DNA of 33,541 bases, taken from contig JAQBZH010000027.1 of assembly GCA_027622005.1 (NCBI GenBank), positions 1 to 33,541 of the forward strand, written 5' to 3'. The notes under the pieces were generated by a model, which worked only from the letters and a program-made list of their open reading frames with translations, was not told where the DNA came from and ran no database searches. The translations under genes and the position numbers were made by a program. Positions 1 through 7,128 of this stretch are shown in pieces. Positions within the stretch are counted from its first letter, which is position 1; each line of letters starts with the position of its first letter. Source of the stretch: Bacteroidota bacterium. GTDB taxonomy: Bacteria; Bacteroidota; Rhodothermia; Rhodothermales; UBA10348.

Positions 1-87
1 TTTTTTTCAACCCCAAGTTAGAATTAGGCCGTTCGCGCCGCGGTATCCACTTTATTTGTCACCCTGTCGACTTGTACCAATGCTCGT

Positions 88-113
88 CAAAGGGTATTCT
101 ACGCTACCCTTTG
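88..113. promoter_or_regulatory. Perfect inverted repeat upstream of the sigma-control cluster
   Basis: Arms CAAAGGGTA (88-96) and TACCCTTTG (105-113) are perfectly complementary over 9 bp around an 8-base loop. No T-tract follows on the + strand, so this is either an operator for the cluster starting at 176 or the terminator stem of an unseen upstream gene. The rest of 1-175 holds no credible coding sequence; it begins with a run of seven T. Confidence 0.4.
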
Positions 114-175
114 GGAAGCACCCGCAATAGCCGGGCGACTTTATCGATCTGTGTTATTCATTATTTGATAGATTA

Positions 176-586
176 GTGGAACAGCATTTCGGCAGACATA
201 TAGATGAATTGGAGGCAATCGTTTCATTTCTGGATCGAGTTTCAACCGAATTTGGGCTCGATTCAGGTGCAAAATTTGTCTTAAACATGGCCGTTGAGGA
301 ATTGTACACCAATATGGTCAAATACAATGGTGAAGGTGCTGACGATATCTTGATTGGAGTCGAATGTGACCAATCATCGCTTGTAATTCATCTGGTTGAT
401 TTCGACTCAAAACCTTTTGACTATTCAGAGCGAGAAGAGGTGGATATACACGCTTCTCTCCACGATCGCAAGCCCGGAGGGCTGGGAATCCATCTGGTTA
501 AGCGCTTCATGGATGAAGTGAATTATCAGTACAAAGATCGAAAAACCAGTATTAAGCTCGTAAAATTCCTTAAAACCAATGCTTGA
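176..586 (+). CDS. RsbW/SpoIIAB-like anti-sigma serine kinase (HATPase)
   Basis: A 136-residue GHKL ATPase of the anti-sigma serine-kinase type, predicted to be cytoplasmic. The N box is visible as AVEELYTNMVKY (about residues 40-51), a degenerate G1 box as DFDSKPFD (about 81-88), and the G2 box as GGLGIHLVKRFMDEV (about 101-115). In this family the protein binds a sigma factor or another target and phosphorylates a STAS antagonist. The neighbour starting at 579 is such a STAS protein, and the two genes overlap by 8 bases, so translational coupling is likely. The start is GTG at 176, the only early initiator in frame; no strong ribosome site is seen. The G1 box lacks the usual DxGxPFD glycine. 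The real target, the nearby ECF sigma factor or another protein, cannot be told from sequence. Confidence 0.85.
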   Translation: MEQHFGRHIDELEAIVSFLDRVSTEFGLDSGAKFVLNMAVEELYTNMVKYNGEGADDILIGVECDQSSLVIHLVDFDSKPFDYSEREEVDIHASLHDRKPGGLGIHLVKRFMDEVNYQYKDRKTSIKLVKFLKTNA

Positions 587-863
587 GATCGTACAAGATG
601 CCCCTGACTCGATTCGGTTGATTGGACGCCTAGACGCCGTCCAATCCGAGCGAGCATTTGCCGCTTTTGACTTGCTAGAGGGAGACTGTACCGTCCACTT
701 CGAACAGCTAGACTACATTTCGAGCGCCGGATTGAGTGTTTTGCTACACACTCAACAACGTCTGTCCAAAACGGGTGGGTCCATAAAACTTCGAGGACTG
801 AATCCTCATGTGAAGCAGGTATTTGAATACGCGGGGTTCAATACCATTTTTGATATGAGTTGA
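579..863 (+). CDS. STAS-domain anti-sigma factor antagonist (RsbV/SpoIIAA-like)
   Basis: A 94-residue single STAS domain. The loop YISSAGLSVLLH contains the conserved serine pair that the partner kinase phosphorylates in SpoIIAA/RsbV proteins, followed by the expected amphipathic helix. The length is close to that of SpoIIAA. Its ATG lies inside the end of the kinase gene (8-base overlap), so the two form a kinase/antagonist module. In the family model the dephosphorylated antagonist releases the kinase's target. The PP2C phosphatase that resets such switches is not in the window and may lie elsewhere. A 52-base gap separates it from the sigma factor. Confidence 0.88.
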   Translation: MLEIVQDAPDSIRLIGRLDAVQSERAFAAFDLLEGDCTVHFEQLDYISSAGLSVLLHTQQRLSKTGGSIKLRGLNPHVKQVFEYAGFNTIFDMS

Positions 864-901
864 GTTTCGTTTCCAACTTTCTGAATATCCAGTTGTATTT
901 C

Positions 902-908
902 AAGGGAG
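902..908 (+). promoter_or_regulatory. Ribosome binding site of the first ECF sigma gene
   Basis: AAGGGAG lies 7 bases before the ATG at 916, at normal spacing. It is one of the few clear Shine-Dalgarno sites in the window and fixes the start of the sigma gene. Confidence 0.6.
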
Positions 909-915
909 TGAAGTA

Positions 916-1464
916 ATGAGTGATGAACAAGATCGCCGGTTGGTTGATCGAACTCTCGCAGGAGATCGACAAGCATTCGGAGAACTGGTTAAACAGTATC
1001 AGATAGCCGTGTATACCGTGGCCTTTAATGTGCTGCGAAATACTAACGACGCCGAAGATGCAGCCCAATCGGCCTTTTTAAAGGCTTATGAACAATTGGG
1101 TACGTTTAATCATGAATTCAAGTTTTTTAGCTGGCTTTATCGAATCGCAGTTAACGAATCGATAAACGCTCGGAAAAAGAAGCGACCCATTACAGGTTTA
1201 GATGGTCCAGAGCCCGTTTCTTCGGAAAAAGCCGATGCGCTTATTCAAGAAAATGAGCTTGAAGACCAGGTCGATTCGGCACTGATGGATTTGAGCCCAG
1301 AGGACCGAGCGATAATCCTGTTAAGGCATTACCAAGACTTCTCTTATCCAGATATCGCGTATATCATGGATACCACCGAAGGCAAAATTAAGTCACGATT
1401 GTTTACAGCCCGACAGCGACTCAGAGGCATTTTTGAGAAACGGGGCATTACCGCACGAGCATGA
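916..1464 (+). CDS. RNA polymerase ECF-type sigma factor
   Basis: A 182-residue sigma-70 family protein of ECF size. Sigma2 covers about residues 10-80, with the core-binding segment DAEDAAQSAFLKAYEQL and the -10 recognition helix FFSWLYRIAVNESINARKKK. Sigma4 is at about 125-175, with LSPEDRAIILLRHYQDFSY followed by the helix-turn-helix IAYIMDTTEGKIKSRLFTAR. The stop overlaps the ATG of the membrane anti-sigma gene in an ATGA junction (1461-1464), the usual arrangement for an ECF sigma and its inhibitor. It should direct polymerase to a small regulon, perhaps including its own cluster; no target promoter could be assigned. Confidence 0.93.
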   Translation: MSDEQDRRLVDRTLAGDRQAFGELVKQYQIAVYTVAFNVLRNTNDAEDAAQSAFLKAYEQLGTFNHEFKFFSWLYRIAVNESINARKKKRPITGLDGPEPVSSEKADALIQENELEDQVDSALMDLSPEDRAIILLRHYQDFSYPDIAYIMDTTEGKIKSRLFTARQRLRGIFEKRGITARA

Positions 1465-2054
1465 ACGAAGAAGTAAGAGCCTTAATCGAAGGAGAAGTGG
1501 ATGGCGTAAACTCGCCAAGCGAGCGAATTCGGCTGATTGAAATTTGTGCTTCCGACCCTGCTGTTCAATTGGAATTGGACAAATCAATCGAAGTTGCCCA
1601 CCTCCTGCAACATATCGTTGCCAAGGAACCGTCAGCCAATTTTCATCACAAAGTGATGACTTCGCTGCCCCAGCGTCCTTCTTGGGCGCCACGGACTGTA
1701 TCCAGCCCATCTTGGCTGTCCCTTTTTAAACTTCCTCCGAAGCCGTCATTCGTACTTGCATACGGCTTTGCAGCAGGTTCGGTAATTATGTTTGCTTTGA
1801 TCTTTAGTTTTGCAGACCCTTCATACTCTGGTGAAACCAGCGGAATTTCTGGAACTATGGCGCCATCTTCTTCGACTATTTTTTCTGAAAATGTTGTAGG
1901 CGTAGACGGCGAAGACATAACAGTGACTGGGCAATTAGTCCAAGACCAGGTTATCGTCAGCATTTCTCCCGTTTTGAATGCGGAATCTACCATCGCCATT
2001 AAAATCGAAAACAAAGGATCGGTCGTTTTTGAAAAGGCATTTCAACCTAAGTAA
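1461..2054 (+). CDS. Membrane anti-sigma factor
   Basis: A 197-residue protein with a cytoplasmic N-terminal helical region (about 1-70), one transmembrane helix (about 97-118) and an extracytoplasmic C-terminal domain of about 80 residues rich in Ser/Thr/Gly and beta-prone. This layout and the 4-base overlap with the sigma gene identify it as the cognate membrane anti-sigma factor. The N-terminus resembles ECF anti-sigma domains (ALIEGEVDG) but has a single Cys, so it is not a zinc-binding HC2 type. The next gene encodes a PrsW-type protease; in Bacillus PrsW cuts the anti-sigma factor RsiW. This makes the protein the obvious candidate substrate. The substrate link is inference. Confidence 0.8.
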   Translation: MNEEVRALIEGEVDGVNSPSERIRLIEICASDPAVQLELDKSIEVAHLLQHIVAKEPSANFHHKVMTSLPQRPSWAPRTVSSPSWLSLFKLPPKPSFVLAYGFAAGSVIMFALIFSFADPSYSGETSGISGTMAPSSSTIFSENVVGVDGEDITVTGQLVQDQVIVSISPVLNAESTIAIKIENKGSVVFEKAFQPK

Positions 2055-2092
2055 AAACGAAACTTCGACTTAAACCGACGCTAGTTGTAAAC

Positions 2093-3100
2093 ATGTCCAT
2101 AGTCTTACATGTAGCTGTCAGCTTACTTCCTGTCGCTGTTTTCTTGTCGGCTTTGGTTTTTCTAGACAGCTATAAGCTAGTGCGTCCCAATGCGATAGCG
2201 GGGGCTTTGTTTGCCGGAGTTGTCGCTGCTGGAGCCGCGTATGTGGTAAATGGCTGGATGCTTGATGGATTGGACTTCTCTCGCGATCAATTTTCCCGTT
2301 ACATCGCGCCCGTATCAGAAGAAGCTTTAAAGTCGATTTGGATCGTGTTTTTGATTTGGAGGAACAGAATCGGTTTTACCGTTGATGCAGCAATAACCGG
2401 ATTTGCTATTGGAGCAGGGTTTGCCGTGGTCGAAAACCTGTACTTTTTAAATGCGGTCGATGCCGGCATACAGACGTGGGTAGTTCGTGGTTTTGGAACA
2501 GCTATTATGCACGGTGTCACGACTACCGTTTTTGCAATCCTGATTAAGACCTTCCAGACCGATCAGAAAAAGTTTGCTGGGGTTGCGATTTTTGGAGCAT
2601 TTTTAGCCGCGGTCCTTCTTCATTCTGCGTACAATCACTTTCCATTTCCCCCTTTGGTATCAACCGCCATCCTCGTAATGACTGCTCCTGTCCTAGTCAT
2701 GGTGGTATTCGCCCAAGGAGAAAAGCACACACGAGCCTGGCTAGGAACGGGGTTTGATACGGATCAAGAACTGCTCACTTTGCTGATGAGCGGGAATTTT
2801 TCTGACTCCCGCGTTGGCAGTTACTTGCTCACGTTAAAGGATCACTTTGCTGGAACGATTGTGGCCGATATGTTCTGCCTGATTCGAATAAAGGTGGAGT
2901 TGTCTATTCGAGCAAAAGGGCTACTAATGATGCGAGAGGCCGGATTCGAACCGCCTCCGGATGAATCGATCCAGGCGAAGTTCGCTGAACTTCAGTATCT
3001 AGAAAAGGCGATTGGCAAAACGGGAATGATGGCCATCGAACCCATCCACAAATGGTCAGACAAAGACCTGTGGCAATTGAATATGATTGACCAAGGATAG
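2093..3100 (+). CDS. PrsW-family intramembrane metalloprotease
   Basis: A 335-residue polytopic protein. PrsW-family signature motifs are present: EEALK (residues 76-80), ENLYF (114-118), a membrane His in MHGVTT (His140), and LLHSAYNH (His177, His182). The first about 210 residues form the hydrophobic core, matching the size of Bacillus PrsW. About 125 further residues form a soluble C-terminal extension with no recognised domain. The gene starts 38 bases after the anti-sigma gene, with no other gene between. In Bacillus subtilis PrsW performs site-1 cleavage of RsiW to free SigW. Placement directly after a sigma/anti-sigma pair makes the same role likely here. The gene ends in a short repeat array containing its stop codon. 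Confidence 0.88.
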   Translation: MSIVLHVAVSLLPVAVFLSALVFLDSYKLVRPNAIAGALFAGVVAAGAAYVVNGWMLDGLDFSRDQFSRYIAPVSEEALKSIWIVFLIWRNRIGFTVDAAITGFAIGAGFAVVENLYFLNAVDAGIQTWVVRGFGTAIMHGVTTTVFAILIKTFQTDQKKFAGVAIFGAFLAAVLLHSAYNHFPFPPLVSTAILVMTAPVLVMVVFAQGEKHTRAWLGTGFDTDQELLTLLMSGNFSDSRVGSYLLTLKDHFAGTIVADMFCLIRIKVELSIRAKGLLMMREAGFEPPPDESIQAKFAELQYLEKAIGKTGMMAIEPIHKWSDKDLWQLNMIDQG

Positions 3101-3135
3101 ATTGACGAGGAATAGATTGACCGGAATAGATTGAC
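3081..3135 (+). repeat. Short tandem repeat across the stop codon of the PrsW gene
   Basis: The unit ATAGATTGAC occurs exactly at 3097, 3112 and 3126, spaced 15 and 14 bases, with a variant ATATGATTGAC at 3081. The first exact copy contains the TAG stop (3098-3100), so the gene's last codons and stop have been copied in tandem into the intergenic region, most simply by replication slippage. Confidence 0.8.
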
Positions 3136-3155
3136 GAGGGTTAGTCGACCCCGTC
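3133..3155 (+). terminator. Possible weak terminator after the PrsW gene
   Basis: GACG-A-GGGT pairs with ACCC-CGTC around a 6-base loop (one bulged A). A T-run follows after 9 bases (3166-3170). It lies between convergent genes, where a terminator is expected, but the T-tract is distant. Confidence 0.3.
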
Positions 3156-3158
3156 CGA

Positions 3159-3494
3159 TCACATGTTTTTAAGAAGACGATTTTTTCGCTTACGTCGTAA
3201 AGAAGCCCCCATCGTAACGGCCGCGATCATTAATAAAGAGATGATCCAAATCCGTGAGTTAAACTCAGAGGCCTCAGTCGATGCTTTTGAGATCCCGATT
3301 AATACTTCACTACCCGCACCAGCGTCCTTTTTGGCGATCTCAGCCGCGGTAGGGCTGATGGGTGAAGTGTTGGTTGTGATGGATTGAACCATCTTGCCAG
3401 CGTGAGTCGAGTATACCGTCGCCAAATCAAAAGGCTTTATTAAAAGCACTAACAAAAAGGCAATGACGCCAAGTCCGGCAATTACGTTTTTCAT
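3159..3494 (-). CDS. Small two-helix membrane protein of unknown function
   Basis: A 111-residue protein that I do not recognise. It has an N-terminal hydrophobic helix (about residues 4-19), a polar Ser/Thr/Ala-rich middle (about 35-80), a second helix (about 82-98) and a strongly basic tail (RRKRKNRLLK). This predicts two membrane spans with the middle outside and both ends in the cytoplasm, or a cleaved signal plus a C-terminal anchor. It follows the SCO gene on the same strand after a 160-base gap with two palindromes, so it may have its own promoter. An open frame on the other strand exists but lacks such a coherent design. A link to nitrite reduction is only by position. Confidence 0.6.
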   Translation of the reverse strand: MKNVIAGLGVIAFLLVLLIKPFDLATVYSTHAGKMVQSITTNTSPISPTAAEIAKKDAGAGSEVLIGISKASTEASEFNSRIWIISLLMIAAVTMGASLRRKRKNRLLKNM

Positions 3495-3626
3495 TGAACC
3501 GTCTCAGATGGATGAACATCGCGGAAAAAACTCCGTCAGAAAGCATTGTACAAAATTGTTTTCAAAATTGCGAAGAACTAATGAAGGGGCTCGAATAAAT
3601 TACAATCGTAGCAGCGAAAAGTTGGA

Positions 3627-3639
3627 TTGTGAGTCACAA
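3627..3639. promoter_or_regulatory. Palindrome TTGTGA-G-TCACAA
   Basis: Perfect 6-bp arms sit around a single central G, about 133 bases upstream of the small membrane-protein start (which reads leftward) and 17 bases past the SCO stop. A second perfect palindrome, TAGGA-G-TCCTA (3648-3658), overlaps the SCO stop codon. They could be operators for the downstream gene. They do not have the spacing of a CRP/FNR site. Confidence 0.35.
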
Positions 3640-3655
3640 CCAGGAGTTAGGAGTC

Positions 3656-4255
3656 CTATTTCGCGTTTTCCAATAGTTCTTGGACGGCGCGGACGCTTTC
3701 AGCCGTCAAGTCGACAGCTATCCCGTTCTGTTGATGTACAATGACCCCTTCCTCGTTCAGAATCGTGATGATGTTGGAGTGCGCGAATTCACCATCCGGC
3801 ATTTTCTGATATCCGACGCCAAGCAAGGCTGCGATTTCGAGGATATCGTCGGGAGCGCCGGTTAAAAGATTCCAAGCGCTTTCTTCGAGGCCCATTTTTT
3901 CGGAATAAGCCGCCAATGTTGGCGGACTGTCTCGTTCGGGATCGATAGAAATGAGAACAAGCCCCACTTTGCCACCCGCTTGGCGCTCGATGTCCTTCAT
4001 GGCCGCTACGATTCTCGGACAGGACATTTCGCACGACGTATAGGTCATCGCCACGATCTGAATCCGACCAGCCAAGGCCTCCAAGGTCACTTCCGCGCCT
4101 GTTTGGTTGATCCACGTCGATTCAACTTGATAAATCGAATACTCACCCGCTAGCGGTGTATCCGATTCCAAGACCATCGGAGTTTCTACGTGTTCATGCG
4201 TGGGCTCGGTACACGAAGTTAGTAAAAAGGTCAAAATCACGATAAAACAGCGCAT
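3656..4255 (-). CDS. SCO1/SenC-family copper chaperone lipoprotein
   Basis: A 199-residue thioredoxin-fold protein. The chosen ATG (4255) gives a lipoprotein signal MRCFIVILTFLLTSC with the lipid-carrying Cys at residue 15; it lies one base from the stop of the upstream nirV-like gene. An in-frame start at 4309 would add 18 residues before the signal and is unlikely. The copper ligands CEMSC (Cys75, Cys79) and a distal His (about 159, in FAHSN) are present, as is the DPERDSP loop. SCO proteins deliver copper or reduce thiols for copper-centre assembly, classically CuA of cytochrome oxidase. Here its position after NirK suggests maturation of the reductase's copper sites in the periplasm. Confidence 0.9.
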   Translation of the reverse strand: MRCFIVILTFLLTSCTEPTHEHVETPMVLESDTPLAGEYSIYQVESTWINQTGAEVTLEALAGRIQIVAMTYTSCEMSCPRIVAAMKDIERQAGGKVGLVLISIDPERDSPPTLAAYSEKMGLEESAWNLLTGAPDDILEIAALLGVGYQKMPDGEFAHSNIITILNEEGVIVHQQNGIAVDLTAESVRAVQELLENAK

Positions 4256-4256
4256 A

Positions 4257-5075
4257 CTACATCGATCTAACGGTTCTGAACCCAAGGTTCGCCCCAGAGT
4301 ACGAAGCATTCACGCTGCCTCGAAAAGCAAATCGCATAAATGCGGCATAGTCTGTGAAATCAGACGCTCCAACAACGCCGCTTCCGCAAAACAGTTTGCG
4401 TTCAAGGTTCGCGTCAGCTCTCGATTCACCCGTGACTAAGGCAGAATTGAAGTTCAAAACCCATTCCCACACCAATCCGTGAAGGTCCCGAACGCCCCAA
4501 TAATTGGGCGAACTCTGCCCAACGTCTGGTAAAGGTTTGGGCGTGGGCTGGTTGGTTAGAATGAGGACCCGTTTTTCGAATCCAGGTTCATCCTTTCCGC
4601 GTGCCGACCGGGTGCCCGCTCCGGCCACGTATTCCCATTCCGCCACGGTCGGTAGTCTATTCCCTTTCCATTTAGCGTATGATTTGGCGGCAAACCACGA
4701 AACGTTCGTAACAGGCTCATTTGGGCCTAGTTTTCCGAGGTTCACATCGCCTGCCCAGTTGGCCAGATAGGTTGATTCGGCAAACAAAGGCGATATTTTG
4801 GAGCGCCGCCACTTTGGGTTTTGCGTGACGAAAGTCAAGAATTCAGCGTTGGTAACCGGATTTTCGTCTATGAAAAATGAGGGGACATCGACTCCGTCAA
4901 ATTTACCGCCGTTATCATATAGAGCCTTGTAAACACCAGACCCAACGAGCACCATTCCTTTGGGAACTACCGTTCTGGCCTTTTGTCGAGCAAAAAGGGA
5001 TGCTGACGGCAAAGCCGTCAGCATCCCTATCATCACCCACATCCCAATACGAGCTATGTGAACCGGGGGCGTCAA
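4257..5075 (-). CDS. nirV: NirV-like FGE-sulfatase-fold protein
   Basis: A 272-residue exported protein with an N-terminal hydrophobic signal (about residues 8-29, ending near SLFARQ). The formylglycine-generating-enzyme fold follows: MVLVGSGVY, FFIDENPVTNAEFLTF, PVTNVSWFAAKSYAKWKGNRLPTVAEWEY, NYWGVRDLHGLVWEWV and a terminal SGANLGFRTVRS. The gene is directly downstream of nirK with no spacer, the position of nirV in known nirK clusters. The region that carries the paired catalytic cysteines in true FGE enzymes reads AFMRFAFRGSVN here, with no Cys, so sulfatase-activating chemistry is not expected. NirV function is not established; a role in NirK maturation or electron delivery is inferred from context. 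Confidence 0.82.
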   Translation of the reverse strand: MTPPVHIARIGMWVMIGMLTALPSASLFARQKARTVVPKGMVLVGSGVYKALYDNGGKFDGVDVPSFFIDENPVTNAEFLTFVTQNPKWRRSKISPLFAESTYLANWAGDVNLGKLGPNEPVTNVSWFAAKSYAKWKGNRLPTVAEWEYVAGAGTRSARGKDEPGFEKRVLILTNQPTPKPLPDVGQSSPNYWGVRDLHGLVWEWVLNFNSALVTGESRADANLERKLFCGSGVVGASDFTDYAAFMRFAFRGSVNASYSGANLGFRTVRSM

Positions 5076-6500
5076 TTAATGGCCTGCCCTCACATTAGCT
5101 ACTTGACTTGGAGTCATTTCCGTTCCCTTGTTACCAAAGGAGTTCATGACGTACGTCAATACGTTGGCCACCTGTTCGTCCGAAAGCTTAACGCCGGGCA
5201 TAACCCCGTTGTAAGCAACGCCGTTGACTTCAATTGGACCTGACAACCCGTTAATTACGGCACCGGCCGCGCGGGCTGGGTCTGACATCAAGAAGTCAGA
5301 GCCTGCCAGTGGAGGAAATACGCCAGGGATTCCCTGCCCTGCTGCCTGGTGACAGGCTGCGCAGTTGGCTGCAAAAATGCGACCACCTTCGGCAATCCGC
5401 TCATCCATCGTTTTGGCCACAAATGCGTTTGGTGTACTGCCACTCAGACCTTGAATTCCACCACCTTCAGGCAAATACACGCTCTCCGCCTGGAGCCCCG
5501 AATAGATCTCTGGAACAGCATCCCCGGTAACCGTCAACATGGCCAAAGCGCCTTTGTTGAACGCTCGGAAAATCGAGTGATCTACGATGATAAAGGTGCC
5601 TGGAACATCAACCGTAAATTCCACAATGGACGATCCACCGGCAGGCACCAGCGTGGTCTGCACGTTCTTGTTTTGGACGGATCCACCTTCGGTGTTGACC
5701 AAGTCGAATATTTCGCCGATAACGTGAAATGAAGAAACCAGATTGGGGCCACCGTTTCCTATAAAAAGACGAATTTTGTCTCCGACTTTGGCGGTAAGGG
5801 CTTTGTCCCCAGTTGTGCTACCCACTGATCCATTAAATACAACGTAATCAGGTGTTTCAAGGATGGCTTTGCCCATATCAAACGGTTGTAGACCTGCTTC
5901 TCCATAAGCACCATGAGTGTAAAACTCACTCTGCATAACATAGTATTCCTGGTCGACGGGAGGCAGACCTTCTTTGGGCTCAACCAAAATCAACCCATAC
6001 ATCCCGTTGGCGATATGCATTCCAACTGGTGCCGTGGCGCAGTGGTAGACATACAATCCAGGATTGAGCGCCGCAAATGAGAATACGGTCCCTTTTCCGG
6101 GAGCAGTAAAGGAAGAAGCAGCTCCACCGCCAGGACCCGTAACTGCATGTAGGTCAATGTTATGTGGCATTTTGGAATCGGGGTGATTGTTCAGGTGAAA
6201 TTCCACCTGATCGCCTTCACGTACGCGAATAAATTTGCCAGGGACTTCACCCCCGAAGGTCCAAAACGTGTAATCGACGCCGTCTGCCAAGCGCCGCACG
6301 ACTTCAGTCGTTTCCAACTCAATAATAACTTTTGTTGGGTAATTGCGCGTAATTGGGCTAGGAACGGCGGGCGCATGAGTTAAAATGGCCTGTTCTTCTC
6401 CTTTTAACGTTTCAGACTGACAGCCTGGAAAAACGAAAAGAATCAACACTGTTGTCAGTGTTGCGAGACTATACTTGAAAGAGCCGAAAAAGTGGGTCAT
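5076..6500 (-). CDS. nirK: Copper nitrite reductase NirK with C-terminal cytochrome c domain
   Basis: A 474-residue periplasmic lipoprotein from the ATG at 6500, which places a lipobox before Cys27 (ILFVFPGC). A start at 6644 would add 48 non-signal residues. Two cupredoxin domains carry the full ligand set. Type 1 copper: His113, Cys154, His162, Met167. Type 2 copper: His118, His153, His308. Catalytic pair: Asp116 and His259. The last about 100 residues form a class I cytochrome c with haem motif CAACH (380-384) and a likely axial Met434. It reduces nitrite to nitric oxide; the fused haem domain probably receives electrons directly. The nirV-like and SCO genes follow immediately. I saw no FNR/NnrR-type TTGAT-N4-ATCAA box in the 196 bases upstream. 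Confidence 0.95.
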   Translation of the reverse strand: MTHFFGSFKYSLATLTTVLILFVFPGCQSETLKGEEQAILTHAPAVPSPITRNYPTKVIIELETTEVVRRLADGVDYTFWTFGGEVPGKFIRVREGDQVEFHLNNHPDSKMPHNIDLHAVTGPGGGAASSFTAPGKGTVFSFAALNPGLYVYHCATAPVGMHIANGMYGLILVEPKEGLPPVDQEYYVMQSEFYTHGAYGEAGLQPFDMGKAILETPDYVVFNGSVGSTTGDKALTAKVGDKIRLFIGNGGPNLVSSFHVIGEIFDLVNTEGGSVQNKNVQTTLVPAGGSSIVEFTVDVPGTFIIVDHSIFRAFNKGALAMLTVTGDAVPEIYSGLQAESVYLPEGGGIQGLSGSTPNAFVAKTMDERIAEGGRIFAANCAACHQAAGQGIPGVFPPLAGSDFLMSDPARAAGAVINGLSGPIEVNGVAYNGVMPGVKLSDEQVANVLTYVMNSFGNKGTEMTPSQVANVRAGH

Positions 6501-6696
6501 GATTTCGTCACAATATTTCTTGAAGCAATTGGTTGTTTGCAGGGTGCGAGGAGCCTTGCGTTCTACGGTCGATAAGACAACCAAAAAGTAACCAGACAGT
6601 AAAGCCTTTAATGAAATATTATCCCCTACCTGAATGGGAGACAAATCCCTCTAAGGTTGTGGGGGAAACCCTTATGGCATTGGGTGAATCGAGCGA

Positions 6697-7110
6697 GTGG
6701 ATTCTAAACTTAGATTTCAGCAAATTGAACGTATCTTTAATCACGAAGGCTTTAGTCGTTTTTTAAATAGGATTAACCCAATGACCTGGATTAAAAACGC
6801 CATAATTGATATAGTCGTGACGGTTGTCATATTGGCTTACACCTTGACTATGGCCGCATGGGGTTGGTGGATTATTGTCATTTACACCCCTTTGATGCTG
6901 CTCCTAAAAGTATTTGCTCTTTCAGGCGCGGCTGCAAACGTTCAAAGAAAATCAGATAGTGTACCAAGTTGGTTTTACCATGTACTCTACGGTTTGAACG
7001 TCGCACTATTGTTTTATGCGTCTTTCGTTTACGCAGCAATCGGCTGGGCAGCTATCTGGATCCTTTCGACAATCGTCGAAACTCAAAGCAAACCAAAGGC
7101 CAAGAAGTAA
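6697..7110 (+). CDS. Membrane protein of unknown function
   Basis: A 137-residue protein not recognised from sequence. It has about four hydrophobic helices (roughly residues 35-52, 55-75, 95-112 and 113-127), an amphipathic N-terminus and a lysine-rich tail (SKPKAKK) that should be cytoplasmic. The GTG at 6697 gives the longest form; an ATG at 6781 preceded by AGGA would drop the first 28 residues and is also plausible. It is divergent from nirK (196-base gap) and followed after 18 bases by the RqcH gene, so it is probably first in an operon with it. No functional link to NirK can be claimed. Confidence 0.65.
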   Translation: MDSKLRFQQIERIFNHEGFSRFLNRINPMTWIKNAIIDIVVTVVILAYTLTMAAWGWWIIVIYTPLMLLLKVFALSGAAANVQRKSDSVPSWFYHVLYGLNVALLFYASFVYAAIGWAAIWILSTIVETQSKPKAKK

Positions 7111-7128
7111 CCTTTTAATAAGCGCGTT

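Noticed and set aside
3163-3387. Plus-strand open frame of 74 codons opposite the small membrane-protein gene
   Set aside because: The minus-strand product has a coherent two-helix membrane design with a basic tail; the plus-strand product shows no such organisation.
3627-3639. TTGTGA-G-TCACAA as a CRP site
   Set aside because: CRP-type sites have about 6 bases between TGTGA and TCACA; here there is one, so it is listed only as an unassigned palindrome.
5349-5732. Plus-strand open frame of 127 codons inside nirK
   Set aside because: It is antisense to the cupredoxin/cytochrome region of nirK, whose ligands are all conserved; it has no family resemblance.
6501-6696. Possible FNR/NnrR box in the nirK upstream region
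   Set aside because: The closest match (around TTGAAGCAATTGG) lacks the symmetrical TTGAT/ATCAA arms, so no anaerobic regulator site is claimed.
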